Shown: positions 1 to 11,892, numbered from the stretch's first letter. The stretch: DNA of 64,000 nucleotides from Cyclina sinensis (GCA_012932295.1 JAAONU010000016.1:27465290-27529289); one strand, 5' to 3'. The notes: generated by a model not told the origin, from the sequence alone. Numbers and translations are program-made.

Positions 1-717
1 GGAGAATACAATTTCTCTGTCAGACATTCTGGCAAATTTCATTATAACAGGTTTAGGGCCTGGTGCTTCACTTGCCAATCTGTGTGTATTTGCTATAACC
101 ATAGCATCAACCTTGTCACCTTGCATTTTCAGTTTTTCCTTAAAGAATGTTTTCATGGTTGATTCTAAGTTTTTATTCTCTTCCTCTGGAAAACCATAAA
201 ACAAAAGATTGTAGCGACGGTCATGTTTTTCCTGATATAAAAGTTTGGTTTTCAATTCATCTATTTCATGCTTGTATTTACTTAACTGGTCAGTATGATG
301 GTCATCTTTCTCTTCCAATATCTGAGCATGGTACTCAAGGGATTTTTCAAAATCATCTACTTTGGTTTTAATCTCACTTAACTCTTTCTTGGTGTCATAT
401 ACTTCTGTTCTCATTAGGCTGATTTCTTTTTTCATATCATCAAACATAGATGTAAATTTCTGGTCAAATTTATTTAACTTTTTGTCTAGAGTTTCATCAT
501 ATTTTTGAAAGAAGAATCTTATTTCCTCTCTAAAAGAATCAAAATCTGACTTATTATCAGTCATTGTATTCAGCTCAGAATGCTGAACAGAGTCTTTTGT
601 TTTAATTGCTTTTAAATTGGTGCTTTCTTTTTCATTTTGTTTTTGTTGTTTTTCCCCAGCTTTGGTCAAAAGTAACTGATTTACTGAGTCTCTTCTACTG
701 GACGACCTGTTACTCAT
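1..717 (-). CDS. L1-like non-LTR retrotransposon ORF1 protein, 5' part (runs off the window)
   Basis: An uninterrupted minus-strand frame of 239 codons runs from an ATG at 717-715 to the window edge. The N-terminal ~45 residues are Ser/Lys/Gln-rich. About residues 50-165 form a charged heptad-like coiled coil rich in Lys, Glu, Asp and Leu. A globular part follows that starts RRYNLLFYGFPEEE and continues with HRLASEAPGPKPVIMKF and DREIVF. Coiled coil followed by an RRM of this type is the architecture of L1/Tx1-type ORF1 proteins, RNA-binding chaperones that coat the retrotransposon RNA. The C-terminal domain and ORF2 would lie to the left of position 1. No stop or frameshift is seen, so the copy may be young. 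Family assignment rests on recalled motif resemblance. Confidence 0.8.
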   Translation of the reverse strand, partial: MSNRSSSRRDSVNQLLLTKAGEKQQKQNEKESTNLKAIKTKDSVQHSELNTMTDNKSDFDSFREEIRFFFQKYDETLDKKLNKFDQKFTSMFDDMKKEISLMRTEVYDTKKELSEIKTKVDDFEKSLEYHAQILEEKDDHHTDQLSKYKHEIDELKTKLLYQEKHDRRYNLLFYGFPEEENKNLESTMKTFFKEKLKMQGDKVDAMVIANTHRLASEAPGPKPVIMKFARMSDREIVFS

Positions 718-1187
718 TTCGAAGCTGACGTTTTTTAATACAACTTTTTTTCCAGAAAAACAAAAACGCTCATTCACAGTTTCAAGCGGGTGGGGAATGT
801 TCTTTCCATGTATATGTGGATAATATGTCTTTTTAACTGAGTATAAAAGTTTTTTTTTAATTGCTATCAGTCTTATTTCACTAATTTCACTTTCTAATAC
901 CTGAAGTTGCAGATAGTAACCCTCTATAATAATTTTCACTGATTTGACGATCGCCGATTTTTTTACGATGTTGGCGCGTACATTACCGGAAGCGGACACC
1001 TAACTTTTTGTAACCAACCTAACTGTATACATAAATTGTATGCTGCTGAAAATTAAGAACTATTTACAAAATCCAAAGTACTGTTTTAACATTAGCTGTA
1101 TGAACATGATATTGTTGACAGATAGACATTTAAAACTTGGGTGGTTATTGTGTTTTATTTCATTCTCACTTAAAATTCCTGTGCGTT

Positions 1188-1246
1188 GATGATGATGATG
1201 ATGACGACAATGATGATGATGATGATGGCGGCGGTGGCGCTGGTGG
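1188..1246. repeat. ATG/GCG trinucleotide microsatellite
   Basis: Imperfect (GAT)n runs into (GGC/GGT)n, with GATGATG repeats interrupted by GACGACAAT and a short GGCGGCGGTGGCG stretch. It is a simple-sequence repeat with no coding context. Confidence 0.9.
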
Positions 1247-2486
1247 CAGTGTAAATGGTCGTTACAATAATGTTGGTCACGATAATGGTTTAAAGTGCTC
1301 CATTTTGAAATAGGCGAAATATATCAAAACATCTTGGCCTATTTAATCTCACACGGTATACGAATCTATTCTACTTTACTTGTGGGGTCAAAATTAATTT
1401 CAAAATAATTACGGTGTTCCAACTTAATTTCTGACGATCCAGGAATGCCACAAAGTAAAAAACTTATACAGCTCATAAAAAGATAGAACATCCTTACATC
1501 AACTTTGCTAAAATATGCCTTCGAAAATATTGTCTAACATAATAGGTTCGGGCTAAATCCTCATTTCAGTATGAAAAAGAAGCATCCAAACCCTGAACGT
1601 AGGAAGAAGGAGTTTTAAAGATATTTTAGAATCCGCTGACATCTTAATGTATGCATATTCACCAGTTCACGATAATTTACATCTTAAGTCATAAGAAAAT
1701 TAACATTTTTGAGAGGAAAGAAAGAAGAAGATAAGAAAGGGTAGGGATGGTGGAACTAAAGCTTTTTTGGAATCTACACATAATCTGTAAACTATAATTG
1801 CTGGGGGTTGATTTGTAATTATTCATTATAAAGCCCTTTTTTTTAAAGAATCTGTTAAACTATAATTGCGGTTTTTTTGTAATTATAAAAAGCAATCGGT
1901 AACAAAACCAGGAGGAATGGGCGGACTAAATATATGTCTGTTTTTCTTTTTTTCCCCATAGCAATGCAGTGCAATAAATATAAAGTGATTTGGCAATAAT
2001 TTTCAGTTTTTATAAGGGTTTTCGATGCGTGTATTAAACATAGGGTGATTGTTGTCAATATCGATATATTTACACAGCTGACTGGTTCTTCTCAGAATAC
2101 AAGAATTTTCTAATTGTAAGAAAAATATTCCTTTGTTATAAAGAAACAATCTGCCAACTTATTATATCTTGTGTCGAATTATTATGAGATTTAAATTATT
2201 GTTTTAAATCAGAACATCTTAAGCCCCAAGTTCCTTTATTTTGAAATGAAATTTGAACTATCAAGTTTCTACATAGCATGTACCTCGATTTTTAAATTTT
2301 GTTGTTACAACAGTCGCTGTTTGAGATATTGCAAAACAGTGAAACTGATAAAAATTACTTTTCGTGTATAAATGACTTAGGAAGTTAAACAAAAACCTCT
2401 GGAAGATGGATGTTACATATTCTTATCAGTATTACCTAAATTCTCAATATATAGTAAGGTTTCATGTCATTGTAAGTCACTTACAG

Positions 2487-2494
2487 TATAAAAA
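2487..2494 (+). promoter_or_regulatory. Candidate TATA box of the secreted-protein gene
   Basis: TATAAAAA lies 51 bases upstream of the ATG at 2538, which would place a start site near 2515-2520 and give a very short 5' UTR. A second TATAAAA at 2529-2535 is too close to the ATG to act as its TATA box. Inferred from motif and spacing only. Confidence 0.35.
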
Positions 2495-2537
2495 CAGAAA
2501 CAAATCTTTGGGGCTGGCACTGACTAGATATAAAACA

Positions 2538-5500
2538 ATGTTAAAGTACGTTTTCTTGTTTGCCTTGCCGTCGCTGGCTTCTGGGTTTCTTTGGGGCAGC
2601 AGAAATCGTAAGTTATTCATTCCTTAATTAATTTATACAAAGGCTGATGCAAAAACGAATAAACATAAACAATTCAAACACTACCTACTGAAAACTAGAG
2701 ATGTATCCATTGGACACGGATGCCCCAACATTCCGCTGTATTGTCACAAAAATTCCTGTACAATTACAGGTGCATATAAACATTGTCCTTAACATTAATG
2801 AGTCAAAACATACTATAAATCGCTTAATCAGAGGCTTAAACGCATTTTGTAGAGTACTTACGGATTTTTTCAAGACCAACATATACATTTAAGAATTGCA
2901 CTTTTCTCTCCTAAATATTTCAGTTAAAAAATAAAAATGTTAAAGTAAACTGTAAATGTACAGCTTACCTAAGATGAAATATATTTGGTGCGCAAACATT
3001 GGTTTGGGTTGATATCATAAATAGCCATACTAATCGCTGTGTCAGCTCCATAACTTTAATTTGCTCATGGACTAGGGATGTGTAGTCTGACTGTCTCTCG
3101 GTCAAAACGTGATTGCTGCCGCAATCTCCACAAGCACAAAATGCTACAGTGATGAAACGTCATCATTGATATTACGCATCATCTTCAGCTGTGCTCGTGA
3201 AATTTGCCTGTCTGTCCGTCAATGACAAATATTGTGTTGCGAGTTTGTCCTTCAATATGTGATTCAAAGCGATGAAAAATCAATAGACATGTTAGGCACT
3301 TACTGACGTTTTGCATTTTGTGATTTATCGAACCTGTTTTGTATGCTCCAAAGGTCAAGGTCACAAAGAGGTTCGCTAGAATGAGAGCCAATACTGAAAG
3401 TCGTCAATAGCTACTCAGCAACTCTGTCGCATATACAAAGCTTTTGATAACATCACACAGATCTGTCCAGTGTCAAAATGATGTGTCACGTGAATCTGCT
3501 TCCTATATAAAAATACAAATTAAATACATTTTTATCTTGCAATCAAGGATAAAGTTTTTATATAAGTTAATCACATAGATTTTTCCCCCTTTCACCCTTT
3601 ATCTGACTAATTTATTACTTTTTACACTACTTTTCAATATAGTGTAATGTGTGTAGAATTTGCACCACGTATTGGCGGCATCGCATATCTGTGTTGTATG
3701 AGTTACATACTTCATTTTCAAATACATGTATATGAATTTACGATTTTCAGAATCGGACTGGAATGGCCTAAAAGGTAAGTACCGACACATTTGTTTTGTT
3801 TGTGGATAGTTAAACATGTTTTTGAGCCGCCAGGCTCCTTGCAGTCAGATTGCGGCCGGACTTGTTTTCCTTCTTTACTCAACGGATTCGGCATTTTACC
3901 AACAAGTGTACAAGTACACTAAAAAGTAGATCAGTATTAAACGTCTGGAATTTCGAAAGCCCGATTACAGTAGTGTTAAAACCTAATCTTAATAGAGTTA
4001 TTTATTATGAATGTAAAAGATGTATGCCTGTGGGCCAAAATTATTCTGCATTTCACCAAAAAATCCGTTGGCGGAGCGACTTCGCCCATGTCAGCAATCC
4101 GTGACCTGAATTTAGCCAATCAAAATCGTAAGCGTCATTTGACATGGTAAAAAGTGGTCAATGTGCGTACTGCAAATAATCGGAAAGCAAAAAAGATTGT
4201 GTTATCTCCCCTAATTCGCCCCAGTCTGTGGTCAACTTCAAAAGGAAAATAACGGGTTATAAACTTAAAATCATTGAAAATTAAAAGGAACAGAAGTGAA
4301 ATAAAGTGTCTCATATAAATGAACGAAGCAGAAGAGAGAATGGCGCAGTAAACATAGCATACTATTTTTCGTTTTGCTTGCTAACCGGACTTTCAAACCC
4401 GGCATTTAGCTATTGAGATTGTTCGACATCCGGGATTTTGACGTTTTTATGCTTCTCGATGGGCGAGCATATAATTGCCGCTTTGTCCGTCAGTCCGTCC
4501 GTTCGTCCGTCCGTCATAATTTTGTCCGGAGCATAACACAAAAACTATGAGAGATATCAAGACCAAACTTCATAGGTAGTTAGATCTCATTAAGGAGCAG
4601 TGCAGTGCATAAAAACCATAACTCTTGCTGTATTAATTTTGAGTAATTGCCCTTTGAAATTTCTGATACTTATTTTTTTTGTTCGGGGCATATCTCACAC
4701 AGTATAAGAGACATTAACATGAAACTTTATTGGTAGATAGATCTCTATGAGGAGAAGTGCAGCGTGCAAGAACCGTAACTCTATTTTGCATAATTTAGGA
4801 GTTGTTGCCCTTTGTTATTTTTCATACTTTAAAAAATACATATTAAACAATAGCCCTTTTGGAATTAGCATTTATTCGGGGAGCATCCATCGGTTCTACC
4901 GATTTCTTGTTTTTTATTATTATTATTATCATATAACTTAGTGTACAGAAATCAAAATTAGACTCTTAGTGTACATAAGCAGTTTAACAGGAACTAAGTG
5001 CACTTTTTATCTTGAAGAGATAGTACAGTTGTTAGATCAAGTTGTTATCCCAGAGAAAGTACAAACTACATACAATGTCTCGACAGATGCGATGACTCGA
5101 CAAAAGGCGATCCTTCATGCTATTTTGAGTCATAGCAAATTTACTGTACATTTAAAGCATACATTGAATATCTTGGACATAGAATACTCAATGAATTTCT
5201 TTGAGACAGAAAACTCTGTGAATTCCTTGGAGATAGAAATAAACAGTATATACCTAATTGTCATAGACACTGGTAAATTTCTTAGAAACAGCTACAGACT
5301 GAAAGTTTTTTACTTGCAGTTATACAGTAAAAATGATAAGGTCACCTGTCGTGAGGCATATAGATATCAGTAATGGGCATAGATTTGGTGTCTTGGCGGG
5401 CCATAGAAATCTTTTTTGCCTGTCACAGCATGGAAATCTGCGGCTGTTGAATAAGAAACATTGTTTTCAACAAGTAGTGTGGCAACGTATTGTATTTACT

Positions 5501-8500
5501 GGTATTTTTCTAATTTCACTTCTACTTTTTCTTGCTGGTGACATTGAAAGAAATCCAGGTCCTGCACTGCGTCGTCTTAAATCTTCCTTTGAATAGGAGT
5601 CATCACCATGGTTCAGACATTTACAACTTATTCTCGTATGGTAAACAATGTGTTGGGTGTTGTGTTGTCACGTCACCTTTTCCCTCAGGATATTTCCATG
5701 AATCATAGAAGATATGGAGAAATTTTTTTATATCATTTGGCGGCTCTCAGGAACTTCAGTCCTTTGAGTTCTAATAATATATACATTCATTTCTATGATA
5801 CATATCTGTTAACATTTTTCATATTTTACTGCAAAACTATATAATATAATCAACAGTCTTACAAAGGGAAGTATATTTTCATTCTTATTATCAAATATTT
5901 AGACATTTGTTCTTTTTCAAGAAAAACATTAGAATTATACTTCAACTAGGTCACATTAATTTTCAAACACTGGACATTCTTATATGCGTCCAAGAAAAAC
6001 GTCCATTCTTTCATCTAAAATTGTGCAAGACAATATCCATTAGGGACCTATAAATGTCGTGGTCTAATACATAAACTTATAAAAATTGAGTAACTCGACA
6101 GCAGGCATATGCCTAAAGTATTGAAATATGTAAACCTTGAAAATAGTGCACTTTAGTCAAAGCTCAGGTCGGGAAACATAATTTTATATCTTTTTTGGGC
6201 ATTTTTTACACACTGTGTTTCCAATTCAGTGACATGGAATCCAAACCCATTCACCGCGTTCCAGAGTTTACCTCGAACTCAGAACGAGGCTAAATCTGAC
6301 GGATGGGTTTCAATGACCGGTAATACGGGATGTGACGGTAACTAACTGATTTGTTCTGTATTTATTATGTAACAATGCTGAAGTTACTTGAAAAGAAGTT
6401 TAGTTTTTTTACCAGAATAACATCTTGGTTAAAAAATGAAGAAGACATAGGAACTACTTTTATTTATTTCGTGCTTCTCAGACAAGTAATCTAGGATAGC
6501 TACAGGCACGTGATCGTAACGCAGGTGGGAGGTTCAAAATAGTTATAATTCACAAGTTTTATTTTTTGCATTTTTCCTGAAAAGTTTAGCTTTGATCGAT
6601 GATTTTTTTCCACTGCTTACCGTTGACAAAGCCTGCTTTACAAAACAAGGAGGAAAAAGAAGATGAAAAAAGAAAACACGCCATAGAATAAATAATCAGT
6701 TTTATGATTCGGACAACAGATTACTATTACGCTGATCTTATAAAATTTAGAATATTTCAAATTGAAATTAAAATAAAATGTGATAGAATTTACTCTTTTA
6801 CTTCAGACAATCCCCATTTTAAAGGAGAACGTTATTTTAAGAACAATGACATGGGAGTGATTTTGATCTACGACCCCGCCGGGTACATAGCTGGAATACA
6901 AATAGGTGTAAGTAAATAGCATCATACTTCCTGTCGCCACCGATTGAAAAGAATGCATGTTTCATCTGGTCATTGCATTTTATTCTAAAATTCGTAAAAT
7001 TCATTTAGGTCAGTTGATAACTACACCATCTATTTTATGTACAATAAATGTATAATCTCTCTCAGACATCTGGAGCACGGTTAAATCTCCTTGCGTTAAG
7101 ACAACTTTAAAAGACAAAAAAATAGCCACAAAAATGGAAATAAATGATCTTTCTCAACGTAGGCTAGACAAATTCCACTTTTTATCTACAATTACGTAAT
7201 GGTTCAAACTATTTCTACTCACTTGCACATTTATTGTAACGAAAACTGTATTTTAGACACTCTTTTCTAAAAAAACATATATGAAAACAGTTTCCAAAGA
7301 ACTACAACCCGAACCCGAACAACTACCCATTCACCCCGCTGATAAATTCGCCATTTGTTCTTGACAACGGGAACTACTTTCTTACCGCATACTTCGTCAA
7401 TCCAGGTAATTTCTACGATAATTTATACATGTACCGAAGTTAAGAGATATTGAAGTTATGTTCCGTGCACACTTCCTTTAGTATCATAGATCCACAATGT
7501 ATCATACAAGTTTACATGTATTGTAGATTTTTCTTGCAGACGAGAAAAAGCTGCAGATTTACATGACACTGGGTGGTACATCAAATTAGTATTGCTACTC
7601 CAAAACGAAGAGTACATTATTTTGGTATTCGGTCCTAAAGACTTGAAACTATCCTTAACTTAGAGACATTGAGCTGATTCTGAAATATTTGCTCTAAGCT
7701 CTGTGGATTTTCGCCCATCATTTTATTTACCATCTATACACTAATAGTGCTACTCTCAGAACAATTAACTGCATACTTAAGGTGCTAACTTGCGCCAGTA
7801 CAATGTGTCCACTAGTTTCATAACCTTGCATGTGACCAGGGCGTAATTAAGGTCCTGATGTGACCGTGATCACCATTCCATGCTTAGCTAATAATAGATA
7901 ACCATTTTAGCAACAGTCTGTAACGGACGAACCGCGGACCAATTTAAACGGGATGGAACAGGAACGGGCCTTTGGATTCAGAATGGCACCAATCCTGTTA
8001 CTGACTCTATCGAAATGCCACGAAGCCAGGCGGAAGCCGACAAAACCACATGGAAGAAAGGGTCCTGCTTTTATACCATGGGTATACATTTAATTTCTAA
8101 TTTAAAAGAAAGATGTAATTTAACAGTAGGATAGGGTCATGCCTCCATTCAACTTAAAAGATGTTTACCGAGCTTGTTAAAACATGGGCTATAAGACCAA
8201 CTATATTTAAACCCATAAACATTAAAAAACATTAGTCATGGTAAGTAAAATAGGTGATATTTATATAATAAATGCTGATGTTTTTCAATGACTTTAGTAA
8301 GCATTCCAGGGCAAAACAACTGTAGACGAGAAACAAATACTGCCATATTAGGATTTATCGTTCTTTCTACACAGGTGTGCATTACTGGTACAATATAACT
8401 GGCAAAGACATGTCATGCGACAATATTTTCCCTGCCTTTCTCCTCTATAACGGCGGTGTATTGAATGCCTTTGGCTGGGCTATGGGTATCGATCTGGACG

Positions 8501-9067
8501 CCATATCTGATCGTATTGAAAATCCTCCAAAATCTTCATATGGTGTAAGTCGCATTAATATGTTGCATCGCTATTGCGACCATGCGGGACAAAAGAACGG
8601 AACTCATTTTGATTTTATTTTGTCACAAGAAAAGTTAAGACTCCAGTCTGCAACTCAACTGGAGCGACTAAAGCCAGAAAGTACAGTGTATCCCGCGTCA
8701 CTAAATTACCTGCGTTTCAAATGTCAAGTCAGGTGAACATCATTCAACAGTGAAGTACACGCTATCATTTGAAGTATATTATATGTAAAAATAGTTTCAA
8801 CCAGGCTTATCTGAGATCACATTCTTGACAGGAATGGAAATATTCAACCGTTCTGCGGCGCTTTGTGTATTTTATGGAGACTTTTGATTCTATTTTTCAT
8901 TATACCGCCCGTAAAAAAGGGGTGTAAGAAATTGTGAATTTCGGATCGACTTCTCCATCTAATTTCAGAATTTCATGAATCCTGTACCAGACTGTCTGTA
9001 TAACCTGGGAACACTGACTACATTACACGTATTTCTGACAAACAGCGCAACGGCAAATCTCTGCTGA
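2538..9067 (+). CDS. Small secreted protein of an uncharacterised animal family, seven coding exons
   Basis: Exons: 2538-2607, 3751-3774, 6807-6907, 7291-7405, 7911-8081 (or from 7917), 8375-8544, 8969-9067. All junctions are GT-AG and the phases (1,1,0,1,1,0) join into one frame of about 249 residues ending in TGA at 9065-9067. Exon 1 encodes a signal peptide (MLKYVFLFALPSLASG). Recognisable blocks are NPHFKGERYFKNNDMGV, YDPAGYIAGIQ, PFVLDNGNYFLTAYFVNP, GTGTGLWIQNGTNP, CFYTMGVHYWYNI, MSCDNIFPAFLLYNGG and LNAFGWAMG, then TTLHVFLTN before a terminal Cys. The mature part has five Cys, so disulphides are plausible. I recognise the block order from secreted mollusc and arthropod proteins of unknown function and propose none. 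No transmembrane segment follows the signal. Exon 5 has two possible acceptors (TTTTAG and CAACAG), differing by two residues. The length and lack of stops suggest a working gene. Confidence 0.85.
4450..4909. repeat. Interspersed element with two internal repeat units and a GTCC array
   Basis: The element starts near GCTTCTCGATGGGCGAGCAT and ends near GAGCATCCATCGGTTCTACC, which are imperfect inverted ends. Behind the left end is a (GTCCGTCC)n-like array at 4485-4515. Two diverged ~165-base units follow, each with GGGCATA/GAGCATAAC, a TGAAACTT or CCAAACTT phrase, ATAGATCTC, a GCAGTG(C) phrase, CCGTAACTCT or CCATAACTCT and TTGCCCTTTG. The same unit occurs once at 34343-34637, showing that it is interspersed. 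Confidence 0.7.
5333..5596 (+). mobile_element. Fragment of a non-LTR retrotransposon-like ORF with a 2A-like peptide
   Basis: An ATG-started frame of 87 codons. Near the C-terminal end a hydrophobic run (IVFTGIFLISLLLFLAG) is followed at once by DIERNPGP (5540-5563), which fits the 2A consensus D-V/I-E-x-N-P-G-P. In animals such motifs occur at the N-termini of CR1- and L2-like non-LTR retrotransposon proteins and of some sea-urchin NLRs, where they cause ribosome skipping and can double as a signal sequence. Only ten residues follow the motif before a stop. The +1 frame stays open and Cys-containing to about 5710, suggesting frameshift decay. No endonuclease or reverse transcriptase is seen nearby. 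It lies inside intron 2 of the secreted-protein gene on the same strand. Confidence 0.6.
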
Positions 9068-9136
9068 TTCTGAGATGTGCGCCCTGTATGGAGAGGGTCG
9101 CCTACATTGAATCTGATCTTTGCAATTGGAAAATTA

Positions 9137-9142
9137 AATAAA
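9137..9142 (+). terminator. Poly(A) signal of the secreted-protein gene
   Basis: AATAAA lies 70 bases after the TGA at 9065-9067, in an AT-rich stretch, giving a short 3' UTR. This is the first canonical hexamer downstream of the stop. Confidence 0.6.
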
Positions 9143-9210
9143 ATTCAATTTATCAGTCCCAAACTATCTTGCAGACTGAAAAAGTCGCCTTAAACTCACT
9201 CATATTACAA

Positions 9211-9432
9211 GAACAAGAGGACCATAATGGCTCTAGATCGCTCTCCCGAGTACTTCGGTGGTATGTGAATATTTTTTTATGAAATTTGGTACAAAAAGAC
9301 CTTGAGGATAAGGATTTTTTTCTAGTTTGAGCTCTTGCTGCCTTTAAATGCAAAAGAAAAGAAATGTTGATGTCAGATGCCGGACACAGCAATAGCTCAC
9401 CACGAGCGTATGGTCGGGTGAGCTTAAAACAG
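9211..9432. repeat. Short relative of the 12 kb minisatellite-cored element
   Basis: Begins AACAAGAGGACCATAATGGC then CGCTCTCCCGAGTAC, and ends with GGTCGGGTGAGCTTAAAA. These correspond to the ends of the large element at 12001-13988 (ACAAGAGGGCCATGATGGCC with GCTCACCTGAGTAC, and GCTCAGGTGAGCTAAAA). It lacks the tandem core and may be a solo, deleted copy. Confidence 0.65.
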
Positions 9433-11814
9433 AAACACTTGACCTTTTTTGGCATAAAACTTATTAACAGTTAAAGACTTAATACAGTTGACATTTGGAA
9501 GAAAATATACAATAAAGAAGATCTATAGTATTTAACAGTATTTGATTATCACATTGTAAGTAGACATGAAGAAACATGACTTGTATCACGTGACTTCACA
9601 GTGAAACGTTAGGAATCAAGGGTACATTATATTCAGTATGGGAAAGTAAAATAATTATAAAATCACCATAATTGTAAACTGAGTCAAGCAAGTCACCAAA
9701 TATCAACAGAATTGGCATTGTCGGAGAAGGTAAAAATTCTAACTTCTACCTTTACAACATTGGAGATAAACCACTCAGAAAAAAAAACACGAGAGAAGAT
9801 TTTTCACAACAGTTAAATTGTGTCACAACTAAAAAAAAAGCCTCTGTCTGCCGGCCTTTTTTTTACCTTGATTCAAGGATTTCGCCTTACCAGAAAATTT
9901 TGCAAATCGTTCTAGAGAGACCATAAAGATTGCATAAAGCTTCTATCACTCCTTTACCTCCTCTGTATAAACAGCTACAGAAAAATAACAGTTCGTATTC
10001 CCATAGATGAAATACGATAAGGGAATGTCTTCACTCTCAAATAACTGTCAATGTCTCTATTCAAACTAAGTAGATTGTTATGAAACATATGATACCAATA
10101 AAGAAAGTTCACATCAAATTCTGAGTAAAATAGACTAGTTTCTGCTGTATCAAACATAACTAGCATGCAAGCAGGAAAGTTCACTTTGTTCTCTACAAAA
10201 CAAGTTTGATGAATCTATGGACAATACTTTAGTGTTTGCTTCAAACACAGGGTAGTTTGGACTTCAGATTAATATATATAATTACACACACATGAACAAA
10301 GAACTTTTTCATACCAAAACAGGGAGAGAGAAATACGTGAGAATGAGAACTGAGAAGGAATTTTATTCAACATAATTCTTATATTTTTTCATTAAAAATA
10401 TATTAACAATTATCATGGCAAATGTTGAAACACAAACAAGACACTCAAGTAACATTGTACAGTCATAAACTGAGGTCTCATACATCGTATCTTTGGTGGG
10501 TAAAATTGCTATCCTACAGATTACCAGAGTGTGCAATTTGCCTCTCGTGTAATTAATCTCTTGTTTGTTGTTTAACTGGGGTTCAACACCAGTTCCAACC
10601 TTTTCGTGGTCATATTCTGGCAGTCAGTCCACCTAATAAAAATTCCTGGGTATCCAACAAGAATTAGCCTCTAATGCACACCAAAATACACAGACATTTC
10701 ATATAATATTCGTCACAAAAGCTCAATATGAGAAACACTGCTCTGATGTTCAAAAAAGGCATATATGTGTACATGTAAGTTAAAAGATCTACGAAAAATT
10801 CATACTGAATCAAATACACATGTTAGCACCAGTTTGTAAACTCCGACACAAACAGTAATGATTCAAAAGTTCAACCGATTTTCAAATGATAAGCTGTGTA
10901 TAAGCATGTTTGAATCAAATGTTCCTGATTCATTTAATAGCATAGAACTGTGGTTGTTTGTTCCAGTTCTAATGTGATAATATTTTTCCTGTTTTACAGG
11001 TTCCTTCGCTAGTGATTATTCCCTTCAAATAGTTCCATCTAAACCAAATACGGTACACGATATTAACAAATTTAACTGATGCCAGTAGGAATAAAACATT
11101 ATAAATTTTCTAGCATTGCTCTATGCCTTTTATATTTACTGTATTTAAGTTTGATATTTAGTGTAATTTGTAATCTTTCTTTCTCTGGTTTGGAAAACTC
11201 TAGGAAAATCTGAAGATTTGTTCATCCCTTAAAACATATAACTGATGACATAAAAAGATCAATTCATATCTAATTCGTATCTGATTCAGCATCTGTTATA
11301 AACAATAAACTGTAATTCTGATGACTGAATGATGGGTATCTGTATATCTGAGACTTGTAGAAGAGAAAAAACAACAATATTGTGACATTTGTACTTAAGG
11401 CAAAAGAGGGCAGTACAAAAAGAACACTGGCTGTGACAGACCTGGCTAAAAAAAGAGATCAAAGTCATAGTGTTCATTTTTGTTTCATATCAAAATAAAA
11501 TTTTCATGATATATACTGGACAAGGTATGACCTTGACCTCTAAATTTAGCAGTGTAGCTAACCATTGTTTCTTTTAAGTTTTGAAACTGCTCACTGCCTT
11601 ACATAAAAAGGCCAACCTGTCTTTGCAGGTAAGGTTTCTAAAGGAGCTCAAACACACAACACTAATTTAATCTTAGTTTAATATAAACCAATATGTTTTA
11701 CACTGACTGGAAAATAAGTTCTTGCAACTTATATTAATTCCATCTAATGACTGTTTCCCAATTTCAATCCACTACTTGCACTGGGGGTGTAGAATACAAA
11801 GGGTCACTGGATAA
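9433..11814. other. Noncoding AT-rich spacer
   Basis: No supported gene. A fragment at about 10565-10680 shares GTCATAT, CAGTCAGTCCACCTAA and CCTGGGTATCCAA with a stretch at 36850-36940 and is probably the body of a SINE. Short open frames on both strands have no homology signal and no flanking splice logic. Confidence 0.5.
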
Positions 11815-11892
11815 TCTCACCCTTTGTGGGATTTGAACCAGTAATCCCAAGATCGGGAGTCCGGCACTCTAACCCTTGACCACTGGTTCTCC
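11815..11892 (-). repeat. tRNA-derived SINE head
   Basis: On the minus strand there is an A-box-like TGGTCAAGGGTTAG (11882-11869) and a perfect B box GGTTCAAATCC (11839-11829), spaced as in a tRNA. Anticodon and acceptor stems do not pair well, so this is a pol III promoter-bearing SINE head rather than a working tRNA gene. I did not resolve its 3' tail. Confidence 0.6.

Larger units (their letters stand above)
718..2537. other. Noncoding spacer between LINE fragment and secreted-protein gene
   Basis: The first ~290 bases, up to about 1010, may be the 5' UTR and promoter of the LINE, since they directly precede its ORF1 start on the minus strand and include a locally GC-richer stretch near 950-1000. 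I could not fix the element's 5' boundary. The rest is AT-rich with no convincing coding exon apart from the ATG-trinucleotide microsatellite listed separately. A minus-strand open frame at 1855-2058 has no recognisable features. Confidence 0.5.
3775..6806. other. Intron 2 of the secreted-protein gene
   Basis: A 3 kb intron holding a minisatellite-cored repeat (4450-4909) and a retrotransposon-like fragment with a 2A motif (5333-5596), both listed separately. The remainder is AT-rich with no further exon that fits the phase-1 junctions on either side. Confidence 0.6.

Noticed and set aside
2685..2892. Overlapping 67- and 63-codon frames on both strands
   Set aside because: They lie in intron 1 of the secreted gene, are mutually antisense, and show no signal, domain or usable splice phase.
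4969..5373. 134-codon frame upstream of the 2A fragment, as a possible gene
   Set aside because: It opens with a non-standard start (GTG), has a biased Leu/Ile/Asn-rich composition and no recognisable domain. It may be part of the same decayed element but I cannot support that.
11815..11892. A tRNA gene on the minus strand
   Set aside because: A and B boxes are good but the acceptor and anticodon stems do not pair; a SINE head fits better.
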